This document shows positions 1-8,261 of a stretch of DNA of 64,000 bases, one piece after another. Each line of letters starts with the position of its first letter. Position 1 is the first letter of the stretch. The notes beneath the pieces are model-generated. The model was not told the DNA's origin, did not search any database, and worked only from the letters and a program-made list of their open reading frames with translations. The stretch comes from Burkholderiaceae bacterium 16 (GTDB lineage: Bacteria; Pseudomonadota; Gammaproteobacteria; Burkholderiales; Burkholderiaceae), in the NCBI GenBank assembly GCA_000955785.1, contig JYOD01000006.1, forward strand, positions 1-64,000, read 5' to 3'. A program made the translations under genes and the position numbers.

Positions 1-17
1 TTCTCGGAGCAAATCTG

Positions 18-743
18 ATGAAGATTGCACTGCTCGCGGATCGGTCGCTTAATGCCAAGATCATGGCAGACGCCCTCTCCCGCGCCGGGGTGTATTGCCA
101 CACCTACCACGCAAGCCGCGAGTTCTTTCGTGGCATCGACCAGTCCGGTTACGATGTCCTGCTGGTCGACCACGAACTGGCCGACCTGCCCGCAGTTGAG
201 GCTGTGTGCGCGCTGCGCGGCGCCGGGCGCTGCAAGGTGCCGGTGCTGGTAGTTTCCAACCGCCGTGACGAGGACTCGGTCGTCAATACCCTGCAAGCCG
301 GGGCCGACGACTATATGATCCACCCCCTACGCTTGCGCGAACTGGTGGCCCGGCTGCACGCGCTGCAGCGCCGCGCAGCCTCACACCAGCAAGCCCCGAG
401 CCCGGACATCACGGTCGGGCACTATTCACTGGATTGCCAGTCGCACCAGGCCGTGTTTCAGGGGCGTCGCATGCCCCTGACCCCCAAGGAGTTCGATCTT
501 GCTTCGCTGCTGTTTTCCAGCGTCGGCCGCGTCTTGTCCCACGCCTACATCGAATGCGCGATCTGGGGCTATGCGCTGCCGCCGCGGTCGCGCGCGCTGG
601 CCAGCCTGGTGTCGCGCCTGCGCGCGACCCTGGAGCTGCATCCCCGGAATGGCCCGGTCATCATGGTCGTGTATGGCCACGGCTATCGCCTGGATAAAAC
701 CGGTGCCCGGCGGCAACGGCCGAGCCCGCACATGATTGGCTGA
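18..743 (+). CDS. OmpR/PhoB-type response regulator, atypical receiver
   Basis: This 241-residue protein has a receiver domain (about 1-120) followed by a winged-helix DNA-binding domain (about 130-230, with the motif LTPKEFDLASLLF and a C-terminal YGHGYRL wing). It probably acts as a cytoplasmic transcription regulator. The phosphoacceptor candidate is Asp51 (LLVDHEL). Two receiver hallmarks are weak: the N-terminal acidic pair is reduced to LLADRS, and the conserved Lys of the usual KP motif is His102 (MIHPL). Phosphorylation control may therefore be altered. No histidine kinase gene is adjacent within the window, although the gene sits at the left edge and a partner could lie outside. The gene converges with the aldo/keto reductase. 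Confidence 0.88.
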   Translation: MKIALLADRSLNAKIMADALSRAGVYCHTYHASREFFRGIDQSGYDVLLVDHELADLPAVEAVCALRGAGRCKVPVLVVSNRRDEDSVVNTLQAGADDYMIHPLRLRELVARLHALQRRAASHQQAPSPDITVGHYSLDCQSHQAVFQGRRMPLTPKEFDLASLLFSSVGRVLSHAYIECAIWGYALPPRSRALASLVSRLRATLELHPRNGPVIMVVYGHGYRLDKTGARRQRPSPHMIG

Positions 744-789
744 GCGACGGCTGCCGCGCCGGCTTCGGTAACATCCCATCCGTGGCGCC

Positions 790-1593
790 TCAATCCCAAA
801 CCGGCGCCAACCCCTCCGGACTAGTCAGCCTCCCGCCCCTCTCCAACCCGGCAATCCCCACCATCTCTCCCTCCGACAATCGCACATCAACGGCCCCAAG
901 ATTACTCTCCAGGTTAGCCCGCTTGGTCGAAGACGGAATCACCGCATATCCAAGCCGCATGGCCCAGGCCAGCACCACCTGCGCAGGCGTAGCGCCGTGC
1001 CGCTGCGCGATCTCCCGGATCACCGGGTCCTGCAGCGCCTTGCCGTAGGCCAGCGTCATATACGACGTAATGTGAATGCCCTGGCTGCGCGCGAAGTCAG
1101 CGACCTTGCGGTTCTGCAGGAAGGGATGCAACTCGATCTGGTTGGTGGCGATCGCTCCGGCGCCAACGGCGCCGATCGCCTGCCGCATCAGGTCGACGGT
1201 GAAGTTGGATACACCGATCTGGCGGGTAAGTCCTTGCTCGCGAGCCTCGGCCAGCGCGGTCATGAATTCGGCGACCGGGACCGCGTTGTCCGGAGACGGC
1301 CAATGGATCAAGGTCAGGTCGACATGGTCGGTGCGCAGCCTGGCGAGACTCTCCTTGAGACTGGGCACCAGTTTGTCGCGTGAGAGATTCTCGATCCAGA
1401 TCTTGGTCGTCACGAACAGGTCGGCACGGGCAACGCCGCTCTCGGCGATGGCCTGGCCGACTTCGGCCTCGTTGCCGTAGATCTGCGCGGTGTCGATCGC
1501 GCGGTAGCCAACGTCGAGGCCGTTGCGCACGGAATCGATGACAGTCTGGCCTTGCAGGCGGAAGGTACCGAGGCCAAGGGCGGGAATGGGCAT
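790..1593 (-). CDS. aldo/keto reductase (2,5-diketo-D-gluconate reductase-like)
   Basis: This 267-residue cytoplasmic NADPH-dependent oxidoreductase belongs to the AKR family and has the same length as DkgB-type enzymes. The start at [15 protein letters not shown] was chosen because the family begins there; the longer frame adds about 78 low-complexity residues without family resemblance. Family signatures are visible: [18 protein letters not shown] (catalytic Asp and Tyr), the Lys of TTKIW, the LIHWPSP segment (catalytic His), the IGVSNF strand, and the cofactor-binding VIPSSTK loop near the C-terminus. The physiological substrate cannot be read from sequence; small aldehydes or keto-sugars are usual for the family. 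It is transcribed away from the preceding DUF3299 gene, 180 bp downstream of it. Confidence 0.92.
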   Translation of the reverse strand: MPIPALGLGTFRLQGQTVIDSVRNGLDVGYRAIDTAQIYGNEAEVGQAIAESGVARADLFVTTKIWIENLSRDKLVPSLKESLARLRTDHVDLTLIHWPSPDNAVPVAEFMTALAEAREQGLTRQIGVSNFTVDLMRQAIGAVGAGAIATNQIELHPFLQNRKVADFARSQGIHITSYMTLAYGKALQDPVIREIAQRHGATPAQVVLAWAMRLGYAVIPSSTKRANLESNLGAVDVRLSEGEMVGIAGLERGGRLTSPEGLAPVWD

Positions 1594-1774
1594 TGTTGTT
1601 TCCTGATTCGGGGTTGTATCTGGCCGATGGGGCCACGGCTTGCCGCAACGCAAGCCCTGCTTGCCTTCACAGCGAACATGCCCCGAGTATCCGCGCTGCC
1701 CGCCGCGAGAAAAACCATGTCCCGCGCAGAAGATACTTGATTCCGGAGCAAGAATGGAGCGCGCGCTGCCTCCG

Positions 1775-2449
1775 CTATTGCCGCGCGGGCGGGAGATAGG
1801 GGTCCACCCGCGCCCCGTGCATGGCATAGCCGGCGTAGCCCATCATGGTGTCTGCCCGCTCGACCCGCATCGCGCCGCCGATCCACACGGTGTCCATGGT
1901 GCGCAGCCCCGGCAACGGTTTGTCCGTGCGGACGTGGATGACCTGGTTGGCGGGCGGCGGTGGCACATGGATGCACGCGCCGAAGTACGGCACCAGCAAG
2001 AACTCGCGAATCGCCTCGCCCTCTGCGTCGAGCGAAACCACAAAACCGGCAAGACGTACCGCCGCGCCATCCAGCGTGGGTTCAACGGGCGCGTTCTTCC
2101 AGTACTGCCGTGCCTTGTACAGGGCAATCTGCGCGCGGGGATCGGCGTCGTCAAGTTCGTCGAGCTTCAGGCCCTTGAACGGCGCCAGCGGGTCCCAGCC
2201 CTTTGGCAGCAAATCTCGCCACGCTATCTCGCGGAAGGCGGGGTCAGGCGTGGAAGGCGCGACGGCAGGGCGCAACGCCTCGCCTACTGCATAGGCGGAT
2301 TCGTGCTTGGCGGCGCCCACAGTGGCGCCGGACTCCGGCGCGGACAGCGGCCGAAAGAAATACGCCGCGCCTCCGCCGGCCAGCGCGATGACCGTGAGCG
2401 CAAGCAACGTGCGCCGGAAGCGGGCAGTCATTGGCGTCTTCGTCTTCAT
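1775..2449 (-). CDS. DUF3299 domain protein, third gene of an ABC/DUF3299 operon
   Basis: The protein has 224 residues and an N-terminal membrane anchor or signal (about residues 10-30, [18 protein letters not shown]). A DUF3299 domain follows, recognised from [26 protein letters not shown] and the C-terminal MMGYAGYAM segment. It is predicted to be periplasmic and tethered to the inner membrane. The start ATG overlaps the stop of the upstream permease by four bases, so the two genes are translationally coupled. From memory, DUF3299 proteins occur with this kind of ABC pair in zinc-regulated loci, such as the PA4063-PA4066 operon of Pseudomonas aeruginosa. A role in zinc or other metal handling is an inference from that context. 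Confidence 0.85.
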   Translation of the reverse strand: MKTKTPMTARFRRTLLALTVIALAGGGAAYFFRPLSAPESGATVGAAKHESAYAVGEALRPAVAPSTPDPAFREIAWRDLLPKGWDPLAPFKGLKLDELDDADPRAQIALYKARQYWKNAPVEPTLDGAAVRLAGFVVSLDAEGEAIREFLLVPYFGACIHVPPPPANQVIHVRTDKPLPGLRTMDTVWIGGAMRVERADTMMGYAGYAMHGARVDPYLPPARQ

Positions 2450-3723
2450 GTCGTCGGCATCAGCCCGTCGGCCAGGCTCAGACGATAGGCGCGCCATCCA
2501 GGCAGCAGGCTCACGCAGAAGCCGGCGCCCACCGCGGCGGCCAGCAGCGGCCATTCGCCCGGCGTGGGCCAGGCTGCAGGCACCGTTACGCCGAAGGCGG
2601 ATTGCAGATAAGGGCTGGACACCGCCGCCAGCAGCGTCACCAGCGCGAGGCCAAGGAGCGCGCCCGCCAGCATCACCACCAGCCCTTCCAGCGCCAGCAT
2701 CGCCAACAGGTCGCCCGGCCGTGCGCCGACCGAGCGCAGGATGGCGAGTTCGCGCCGCCGCTCGCCCAGCGCGGCAATGATGGACGATGCCAGCCCCGCC
2801 AACCCGACCACCACCACCAGCCCCGACACCACCAGCAATGCGCGTTCGGCGACACCGGTCACGCGCCATAGCTCATCCAGCGCCACGCCGGGCAGCACCG
2901 CCATCAGCGGCTCATGCGGGTCTTCGGCAATCTCCCGCTGCACGGTGAAGACTTGCGACCTGAGCTTCAGTCCGACCAGCACGCCGGTCACGCTATGGGG
3001 CGTCAGGTCGAACTTGCGCACCTGCTCCGGGAGGATGGCAAGGCCCGGCAGCGGCATGCCGCCTTCCCAGCCAAGGTGGGTGGCCTGCATCGCTTCCAGC
3101 CCGATATGCACGGTGCGGTCCACCGGCGTGCCGGTGCGCGCCAGGATGCCGCTCACGACGAAGGGCCTGTCCTCATGCCCGGCATGGACTGCGTGCGCCG
3201 GCCCTTCTCCATCGCCATCCCCGTGGCTCAATACGATGCGGTCGCCCACGCGATAGCCCAGCCGGTTCGCCACCTCGGCGCCGAGCACGGCATCGAACAG
3301 CGCCGCGAACGGCTGGCCCTGCGCGAGCACCAGCGGTTGCCGGTCGCCGTAGCGGTAATGCGCGAAGTAGCCGGCGGTGGTCGCCAGCACCGGGAAGCCT
3401 CGGTGCGAGTCGCCCAGCGAAAGCGGAATGGTCCACGCCACGGCCGGATGGCCCGCCAGTCGCCGGACGCTGTCCCAACTCATATTGTTGGTCGTGCCGC
3501 CAAGGTGAAACACGGTGTAAAGCATCAGCTGGACCGGGCTGGTGCGCGCGCCCACCACCAGGTCGGTGCCGGACACCGATTGCGCAAAACTCGCCCGTAC
3601 CTGGTGCCGGATGCGCTCCACGCCCAGCAGCATTGCGGTGGACATGCCAATTGCCAGCAGCATCAGCAGCAGGTTGAAGCGGCGGTTCCATGCGCTGCAC
3701 GCGGCCATCGCGAGCATCACCAT
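2446..3723 (-). CDS. FtsX/MacB-type ABC transporter permease
   Basis: This 425-residue inner-membrane permease has an N-terminal transmembrane helix (about 12-30), a large periplasmic MacB-type domain (about 40-270), and three C-terminal helices, the first around LLVVSGLVVVVGLAGLA. The cytosolic loop ELAILRSVGARPGDL is the typical FtsX-family coupling motif. It pairs with the ATPase encoded immediately upstream, and the two reading frames overlap. An alternative start six bases further in forms a TGATG junction with the ATPase stop. MacB-type pairs usually move lipoproteins, peptides or drugs; this branch (see the DUF3299 gene) is associated with zinc-responsive operons. Confidence 0.9.
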   Translation of the reverse strand: MVMLAMAACSAWNRRFNLLLMLLAIGMSTAMLLGVERIRHQVRASFAQSVSGTDLVVGARTSPVQLMLYTVFHLGGTTNNMSWDSVRRLAGHPAVAWTIPLSLGDSHRGFPVLATTAGYFAHYRYGDRQPLVLAQGQPFAALFDAVLGAEVANRLGYRVGDRIVLSHGDGDGEGPAHAVHAGHEDRPFVVSGILARTGTPVDRTVHIGLEAMQATHLGWEGGMPLPGLAILPEQVRKFDLTPHSVTGVLVGLKLRSQVFTVQREIAEDPHEPLMAVLPGVALDELWRVTGVAERALLVVSGLVVVVGLAGLASSIIAALGERRRELAILRSVGARPGDLLAMLALEGLVVMLAGALLGLALVTLLAAVSSPYLQSAFGVTVPAAWPTPGEWPLLAAAVGAGFCVSLLPGWRAYRLSLADGLMPTT

Positions 3724-4511
3724 CCTGCCGCCTCCGCCACATCCGGCGCATCCGGCGCATCCGGCGCATCCGGCGCATAGGCCGCCGGCAGCGACACCCG
3801 CCTCTGGAAGCGCGTGGCCAGGCGTTCGTCATGGCTGACAAACACAAGGCTGGCGCCGGCGATTCCGCATTCCCGCTGCAGCAAGTCCATGAAGGCCTGC
3901 TGACGGGGCGCGTCCAGCGCGGAAGTGGGTTCGTCGGCAAGCACCAGGCGCGGGCGGCCGATCAGCGCGCGGGCCGCCGCCACGCGCTGCTGCTGGCCGA
4001 CGGAAAGCCGGGTCACGGCACGCTGCCACAGCGCCCGCGGCAGGTCGAGCTGCGCAAGCAGCGCATGCGCGGCGGCTTGCGGCGTGGCCCCCTGCGCCGC
4101 GCTGCGCTCGCGACGGCTGCGCGAGAAGCGGCACGGCAGCAACACGTTGTCCACGACGGAAAGATAGGGCAGCAGGTTGAACTGCTGGAAGATGAGGCCG
4201 ATATGGTCGGCCCGGAAGCGGTCGCGCCGCGGCGCGCTAAGCGCATCCGGCGCCGTGCCCAGCACGCGCAGGCTACCCTGCTGCGGCACCAGCACCCCGG
4301 CCAGCATCGACAGCAAGGTGCTCTTGCCGCTGCCGCTCGGGCCACAGACGAATACCTGCTCGCCCGCGTCCAGCCGGAACCGGTCGAGCCGCAGGCAAGG
4401 CGCGGCCTGCCCGGGCCATGTGAACGCGATGCCCCGCAGGTCGATGACGGGATCGCCGTTGGTGCTGTTCGCCGCGTTGATCAGGTCGATCCCGCTGGTA
4501 CTGCTGGCCAT
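3717..4511 (-). CDS. ABC transporter ATP-binding protein (LolD/MacB-type)
   Basis: A 264-residue cytoplasmic ATPase that energises the adjoining permease. Walker A is GPSGSGKS (about 57-64), the signature is LSVGQQQR, Walker B is [12 protein letters not shown], and the H-loop lies in FVSHDERLA. The ATG at 4511 was preferred over the more upstream TTG because GAGGAGGG sits at proper spacing before it and because the longer start would run into the palindromic operator. The C-terminus is odd: a run of Pro-Asp-Ala triplets encoded by a 9-bp tandem repeat, which looks non-conserved. It is the first gene of an operon with the permease and the DUF3299 gene. Confidence 0.92.
   Translation of the reverse strand: MASSTSGIDLINAANSTNGDPVIDLRGIAFTWPGQAAPCLRLDRFRLDAGEQVFVCGPSGSGKSTLLSMLAGVLVPQQGSLRVLGTAPDALSAPRRDRFRADHIGLIFQQFNLLPYLSVVDNVLLPCRFSRSRRERSAAQGATPQAAAHALLAQLDLPRALWQRAVTRLSVGQQQRVAAARALIGRPRLVLADEPTSALDAPRQQAFMDLLQRECGIAGASLVFVSHDERLATRFQRRVSLPAAYAPDAPDAPDAPDVAEAAGW
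3740..3775. repeat. 9-bp tandem repeat, four perfect copies
   Basis: The unit CATCCGGCG occurs four times in perfect tandem. On the minus strand it encodes successive Ala-Pro-Asp triplets near the C-terminus of the ABC ATPase. The unit is a multiple of three, so copy-number change would not break the frame. Confidence 0.97.
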
Positions 4512-4534
4512 CCGATACCCTCCTCGCGCCGCCA

Positions 4535-4563
4535 AGCATAATGCAACAAAGTTGCATTATGCT
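4535..4563. promoter_or_regulatory. perfect 13-bp inverted repeat, Zur/Fur-family-like operator candidate
   Basis: AGCATAATGCAAC and its exact reverse complement are separated by AAA. The dyad ends 24 bases upstream of the ABC ATPase start codon, where it could cover the promoter. The AT-rich palindrome with ATGCAAC/GTTGCAT half-sites is the kind of site a Fur-family repressor uses, and the downstream operon type is zinc-regulated in other bacteria. Assignment to Zur is an inference. The divergent TetR gene is about 180 bp away, so that regulator is the alternative binder. Confidence 0.75.
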
Positions 4564-4744
4564 GTCAGCCGGAGAAGGAAGGCAATAGCGCACGTGACGC
4601 CGGGCGATCGAATGCTACGTTGGCGAGCCCTTGCGCGGCATCAAACGGAAGCCATCCTGTGAATCCGTTCGGTACACTTACAGTCCCGTCGAGACCGCCC
4701 GGATCAATGCGCCCGCTCAAATGATCCGCGCCTCCGGCCAACGA

Positions 4745-6001
4745 ATGCAGATACATCACTCCATGCTCAAGGAAACAGCGGAAGCCCGCCCCACACGCCG
4801 TTATGTGGAGAAACGCGAAGCGATTCTCGACGCGGCTGCCCGCCTGTTCAACCGGAAGGGCTTGCGTGGCGCCACGCTCTCGGACGTCGCGCAGGAGGTC
4901 GGACTCAGCACCAACAGCATCACCTACTACTACCGCAAGAAGGAAGACCTTGTGGTGGCCTGCCTGATGCGCACGATCGACGAGATGGCGGGCATCGCCG
5001 ACGCCACGGCCGACGAGCCCGGCCCGGAGGCACGGGTGCGCCGGTTTATCGCCCTGTTCTTCGAGCGGCTGGCCAGGACGGCAACGGGAGAGCGCCCGGA
5101 GCTGATGAGCTTTCGCGAGATCCGCTCACTGCCGGACACCCACGCGGACGTCGCCTTCGAGGCGTATACGGACATGTTCCGGCGCATCCGCAAGCTGCTG
5201 CGTGCGGATGCACCGCAGAGCCCCGCGCGACGCAGCGCGCTCAGCGCGGCAGCGCACTTGCTGCTGTCGCTAGCCAGCGGCGCGATGACATGGGTCGAGC
5301 GCTACGAACCGCAGGACTACCCGAAAGTCGCGGAAACGGTCGTGGATCTGCTGCTCAACGGCTTTGCCTCGCCTTCCTCGAAATGGGACAACGCCACACC
5401 CGCCACGCCACCGCTGCCGGTGATCGACACACCCGAGACAACTCAGGAAGCCTTCCTGCGCGCCGCCACCGAGTTACTCAACGAACTGGGCTATCGCGGC
5501 GCCTCCGCGGACCGCATTTCCGCGCGGCTGAATCTCACCAAGGGATCGTTCTATCACCACAACGAGAACAAGGACGACCTGATCTCCGCTTGCTTTGACC
5601 GCATGTTCGCGGTCATCCGGGATGCGCAGTCGAAGGTGGAGGATGGGCCGGGCACGGGCTGGGACAAGCTGTGCGCGATCTCGCGTGCGCTGGTGAGCTA
5701 TCAGTTCTCAAGCAAGGGGCCGCTGCTGCGGCTGACCATCTATGGGGCGCTGCCGGAGGAAATGCGCAAGGAGAAGATGTTGACGATGAGCCGGCTGTCG
5801 GCACGGTTTACACGGTTTCTGGTGCAGGGGATGCAGGATGGGTCGATCCGGCCGATGGATCAGTCGATTGCTTCGTTGCAGGTGAATGGGATGATTAATG
5901 CGGCGGTGGAGTTGCAGCGGTGGGTGCCGGATGCTTCCGGGGGGAATGCTGGGGATTTGTTTATTCGGCCTTTATTTATGGGGTTGTTTTCGGGGGAGTG
6001 A
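4745..6001 (+). CDS. transcriptional regulator with two TetR DNA-binding domains
   Basis: This protein of about 418 residues has two separate TetR-type helix-turn-helix domains in one chain. The first contains ILDAAARLFNRKGLRG and LSTNSITYYYRKKEDL; the second, starting about 220 residues later, contains FLRAATELLNELGYRG and LTKGSFYHHNENKDDL. Each is followed by an all-helical ligand or dimerisation region. Ordinary TetR proteins have about 200 residues and one such domain, so this resembles a covalent dimer. The start is uncertain (4721, 4745 or 4763); no strong ribosome-binding site decides it. Ligand and target are unknown; candidates are the divergent ABC operon and the nearby catabolic genes. 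The last 150 bases are markedly rich in G and T. Confidence 0.85.
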   Translation: MQIHHSMLKETAEARPTRRYVEKREAILDAAARLFNRKGLRGATLSDVAQEVGLSTNSITYYYRKKEDLVVACLMRTIDEMAGIADATADEPGPEARVRRFIALFFERLARTATGERPELMSFREIRSLPDTHADVAFEAYTDMFRRIRKLLRADAPQSPARRSALSAAAHLLLSLASGAMTWVERYEPQDYPKVAETVVDLLLNGFASPSSKWDNATPATPPLPVIDTPETTQEAFLRAATELLNELGYRGASADRISARLNLTKGSFYHHNENKDDLISACFDRMFAVIRDAQSKVEDGPGTGWDKLCAISRALVSYQFSSKGPLLRLTIYGALPEEMRKEKMLTMSRLSARFTRFLVQGMQDGSIRPMDQSIASLQVNGMINAAVELQRWVPDASGGNAGDLFIRPLFMGLFSGE

Positions 6002-6063
6002 CGGTTTTTTGTATCGACCTTTAATTGGTTATGGCCTTTTTTTAAGCAGCGTTTGTTTTTGGA

Positions 6064-6112
6064 CCCAAAAGCGTACCACATCCCCCTGCCGGGGATGTCG
6101 TACGCTTTTGGG
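6064..6112. terminator. large palindrome between convergent genes, probable bidirectional terminator
   Basis: Arms of about 22 bases (beginning CCCAAAAGCGTAC) pair with a single C:C mismatch around a five-base loop. The flanks supply A-runs on one side and T-runs on the other. It lies between the TetR gene and the convergent ABC ATPase gene, both ending nearby. Confidence 0.75.
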
Positions 6113-6169
6113 TTAAATAACCAACACCGACAGAACACAACCAAATACAAATAAAAAACAACAACCAAC

Positions 6170-7198
6170 TCATTCCAAATGGCAAGCCACCATCTGCCCA
6201 CCCCCCCTATCCCTCAACACCGGATCCTCCCCCCTGCACCGCTCAGTAGCCTGCGCGCAGCGCGGATGAAACCGGCACCCCGCCGGCGGATTCAACGGAC
6301 TCGGCACCTCCCCTTTCAGCACAATCCGCTGCCGCCGTTCCTCCGCCTCGACACTGGCCACCGGCACGGCAGACAGCAACGCCCTGGTATAGGGATGCCG
6401 CGGATTCGCATATAGCTCGTCGCGGCTGGCGATCTCCACAATGCGGCCGAGATACATCACCGCAATCCGGTCACTGATATGGCGCACCACCGCGAGATCG
6501 TGGGCAATAAAGACATAGGTCAGCCCAAGGCGCCGCTGCAACTCCATGAACACATTGACCACCTGCGCCTGAATCGACACGTCCAGCGCGGAGACCGGCT
6601 CGTCGCAGACAATCAGCCTGGGCTCCACGGCCAAAGCCCGGGCAATACCGATGCGCTGGCGCTGCCCCCCGGAAAACTCGTGCGGGTAGCGGTCCGCCAT
6701 GTAGGGCAGCAGCCCCACCATCTGCAACAGCTCCGCGATACGCGCGTCATAACGCGCCTTGTCGCTCGCCATGCCATGCACCTCCAGCGGCTCACCGATG
6801 ATGTCACGCACCTTCATGCGCGGATTCAGCGATCCGAACGGGTCCTGGTAGACCATCTGCACGCTGCGCCGGAAGTTCTTTTCCTGCGCCTTGCTGAAGG
6901 TGGAGAAGTCGTCCCCGTCAAAGGCGATCCGACCGCCGCTGGCGGCGAGCATCTTGATGATGGCCAGCCCGGTCGTGGATTTACCGCAGCCGCTTTCGCC
7001 GACCAGGCCAAGTGTCTCGCCACGCCTGAGCGTGAACGATACGCCGTCCACGGCCTTCACAGATCCCACTTGACGCTTGATGAAGACGCCCTTGGTCACG
7101 GGGAAATGAACCTTGATATTCTCGACGCGCAGGATCTCGTCGCCGATCTCGCCATACCGGGGCGCGGCAGACGCCGCCTGTGTCTCAGTCTGCATCAT
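6170..7198 (-). CDS. dipeptide/oligopeptide ABC transporter ATP-binding protein (DppF-like)
   Basis: About 342 residues, forming the second ATPase of a peptide-type importer. Walker A is GESGCGKS, the signature is [15 protein letters not shown], and Walker B is [12 protein letters not shown]. The C-terminal oligopeptide-transporter extension contains CRFHPRC. The ATG at 7198 was chosen because family homology begins shortly after it; the frame is open further upstream inside dppD-like sequence. It overlaps the preceding ATPase gene by 14 bases. The gene is last in the order permease, permease, binding protein, ATPase, ATPase. As in the convergent TetR gene, its 3' end is G/T-rich on the coding strand. 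Confidence 0.93.
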   Translation of the reverse strand: MMQTETQAASAAPRYGEIGDEILRVENIKVHFPVTKGVFIKRQVGSVKAVDGVSFTLRRGETLGLVGESGCGKSTTGLAIIKMLAASGGRIAFDGDDFSTFSKAQEKNFRRSVQMVYQDPFGSLNPRMKVRDIIGEPLEVHGMASDKARYDARIAELLQMVGLLPYMADRYPHEFSGGQRQRIGIARALAVEPRLIVCDEPVSALDVSIQAQVVNVFMELQRRLGLTYVFIAHDLAVVRHISDRIAVMYLGRIVEIASRDELYANPRHPYTRALLSAVPVASVEAEERRQRIVLKGEVPSPLNPPAGCRFHPRCAQATERCRGEDPVLRDRGGGQMVACHLE

Positions 7199-8162
7199 GG
7201 AGGAAGCATGCCTTGTAGTGGTTCGGGCGAACGGCACGCAGCGCCGGGCGCGACAGGCCGCATTGATCGGAGGCGAGCTTGCACCGCGGCATGAAGGCAC
7301 AGCCTGGCGGCAGCGCGGTCAGGTCGGGCGGCTGGCCGTCGATCGGCACCAGCGGCTGACGGGTATCGCCGTCAATGCGCGGCACCGAGGCCATCAGGCC
7401 ACGCGTGTACGGGTGCGACGGATGGCCATAGAGCTCCCGCGCGCTCGCGGTCTCGACTATGCGCCCGCCGTACATCACGGCCACGCGATCGGCATAGCGC
7501 GCCACCACGCCCAGGTCGTGCGTGATCAGGATCAGCGCCGTGTCCGACTTGCCGGCGAGATCCTTCAGCAAGTCGAGGATCTGGGCCTGCACCGTGACGT
7601 CGAGCGCAGTGGTCGGCTCGTCGGCGATGATCAGCTGCGGCTTGCAGGCCAGCGCCATGGCGATCATGGCGCGCTGGCGCATGCCGCCCGAGAACTGGTG
7701 CGGATAAGCGCCCAGCCGGCTTTCCGCTTCCGGGATCTGCACCTTGCCGAGCAATTCGCCGGCAATGCCGAGCGCGGTCTTCCACGGCATGCCCTGATGC
7801 AGGTTGATCGGCTCGGCGATCTGCTTGCCCACGGTCAGCGCCGGATTCATCGAGGACATCGGCTCCTGGAAGATCATGGCGATGCGGTTGCCCCGAATCG
7901 CGCGCATGCGCGCCGGACTGAGCTGCAGCAGGTCTTGTCCGTCGAACAGGATCTCGCCCGATTCGATCCGTCCGGCCGGACTCGGAATCAGCGCGAGGAT
8001 CGACAGCGCGGTCACGCTTTTGCCCGAGCCGGATTCGCCGACAATGGCCAGCGTCTCTCCCGGCGCCACGTCGAACGAGACCTGGTCCACCGCCGTGACC
8101 ACGCCACGGTCCGTACGGAACCGCGTAGTCAGCTTGTTCACCTGCAGAATGGGCTGCGTCAT
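7185..8162 (-). CDS. dipeptide/oligopeptide ABC transporter ATP-binding protein (DppD-like)
   Basis: A 325-residue ATPase with Walker A GESGSGKS (42-49), signature [12 protein letters not shown], Walker [13 protein letters not shown], and the C-terminal oligo_HPY region with CAFMPRC (possible Fe-S or structural cysteines shared by the family). It pairs with the DppF-like ATPase to drive uptake by the two permeases upstream. The start codon is ATG directly after the binding-protein gene and a 99-bp spacer that contains a short GTGGCAAA repetition. The substrate is not necessarily a peptide, because the neighbours are acyl-CoA enzymes. Confidence 0.94.
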   Translation of the reverse strand: MTQPILQVNKLTTRFRTDRGVVTAVDQVSFDVAPGETLAIVGESGSGKSVTALSILALIPSPAGRIESGEILFDGQDLLQLSPARMRAIRGNRIAMIFQEPMSSMNPALTVGKQIAEPINLHQGMPWKTALGIAGELLGKVQIPEAESRLGAYPHQFSGGMRQRAMIAMALACKPQLIIADEPTTALDVTVQAQILDLLKDLAGKSDTALILITHDLGVVARYADRVAVMYGGRIVETASARELYGHPSHPYTRGLMASVPRIDGDTRQPLVPIDGQPPDLTALPPGCAFMPRCKLASDQCGLSRPALRAVRPNHYKACFLHDAD

Positions 8163-8261
8163 GCGCCTCCTCTGAGTGGCAAAGTGGCAAAGTGGCCAAT
8201 TGCCTGAATGACGGTATTGCGCGGGGTCGGACGCTCCGGCCCGCGCGATCGCGTCACGGGT

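Noticed and set aside
1594..1827. Extended N-terminus of the aldo/keto reductase
   Set aside because: The additional 78 residues have no family resemblance and the internal ATG matches the family start.
8175..8196. GTGGCAAA-type short repetition between dppD-like and the binding-protein gene
   Set aside because: Only two and a half imperfect units in an intra-operon spacer; probably chance.
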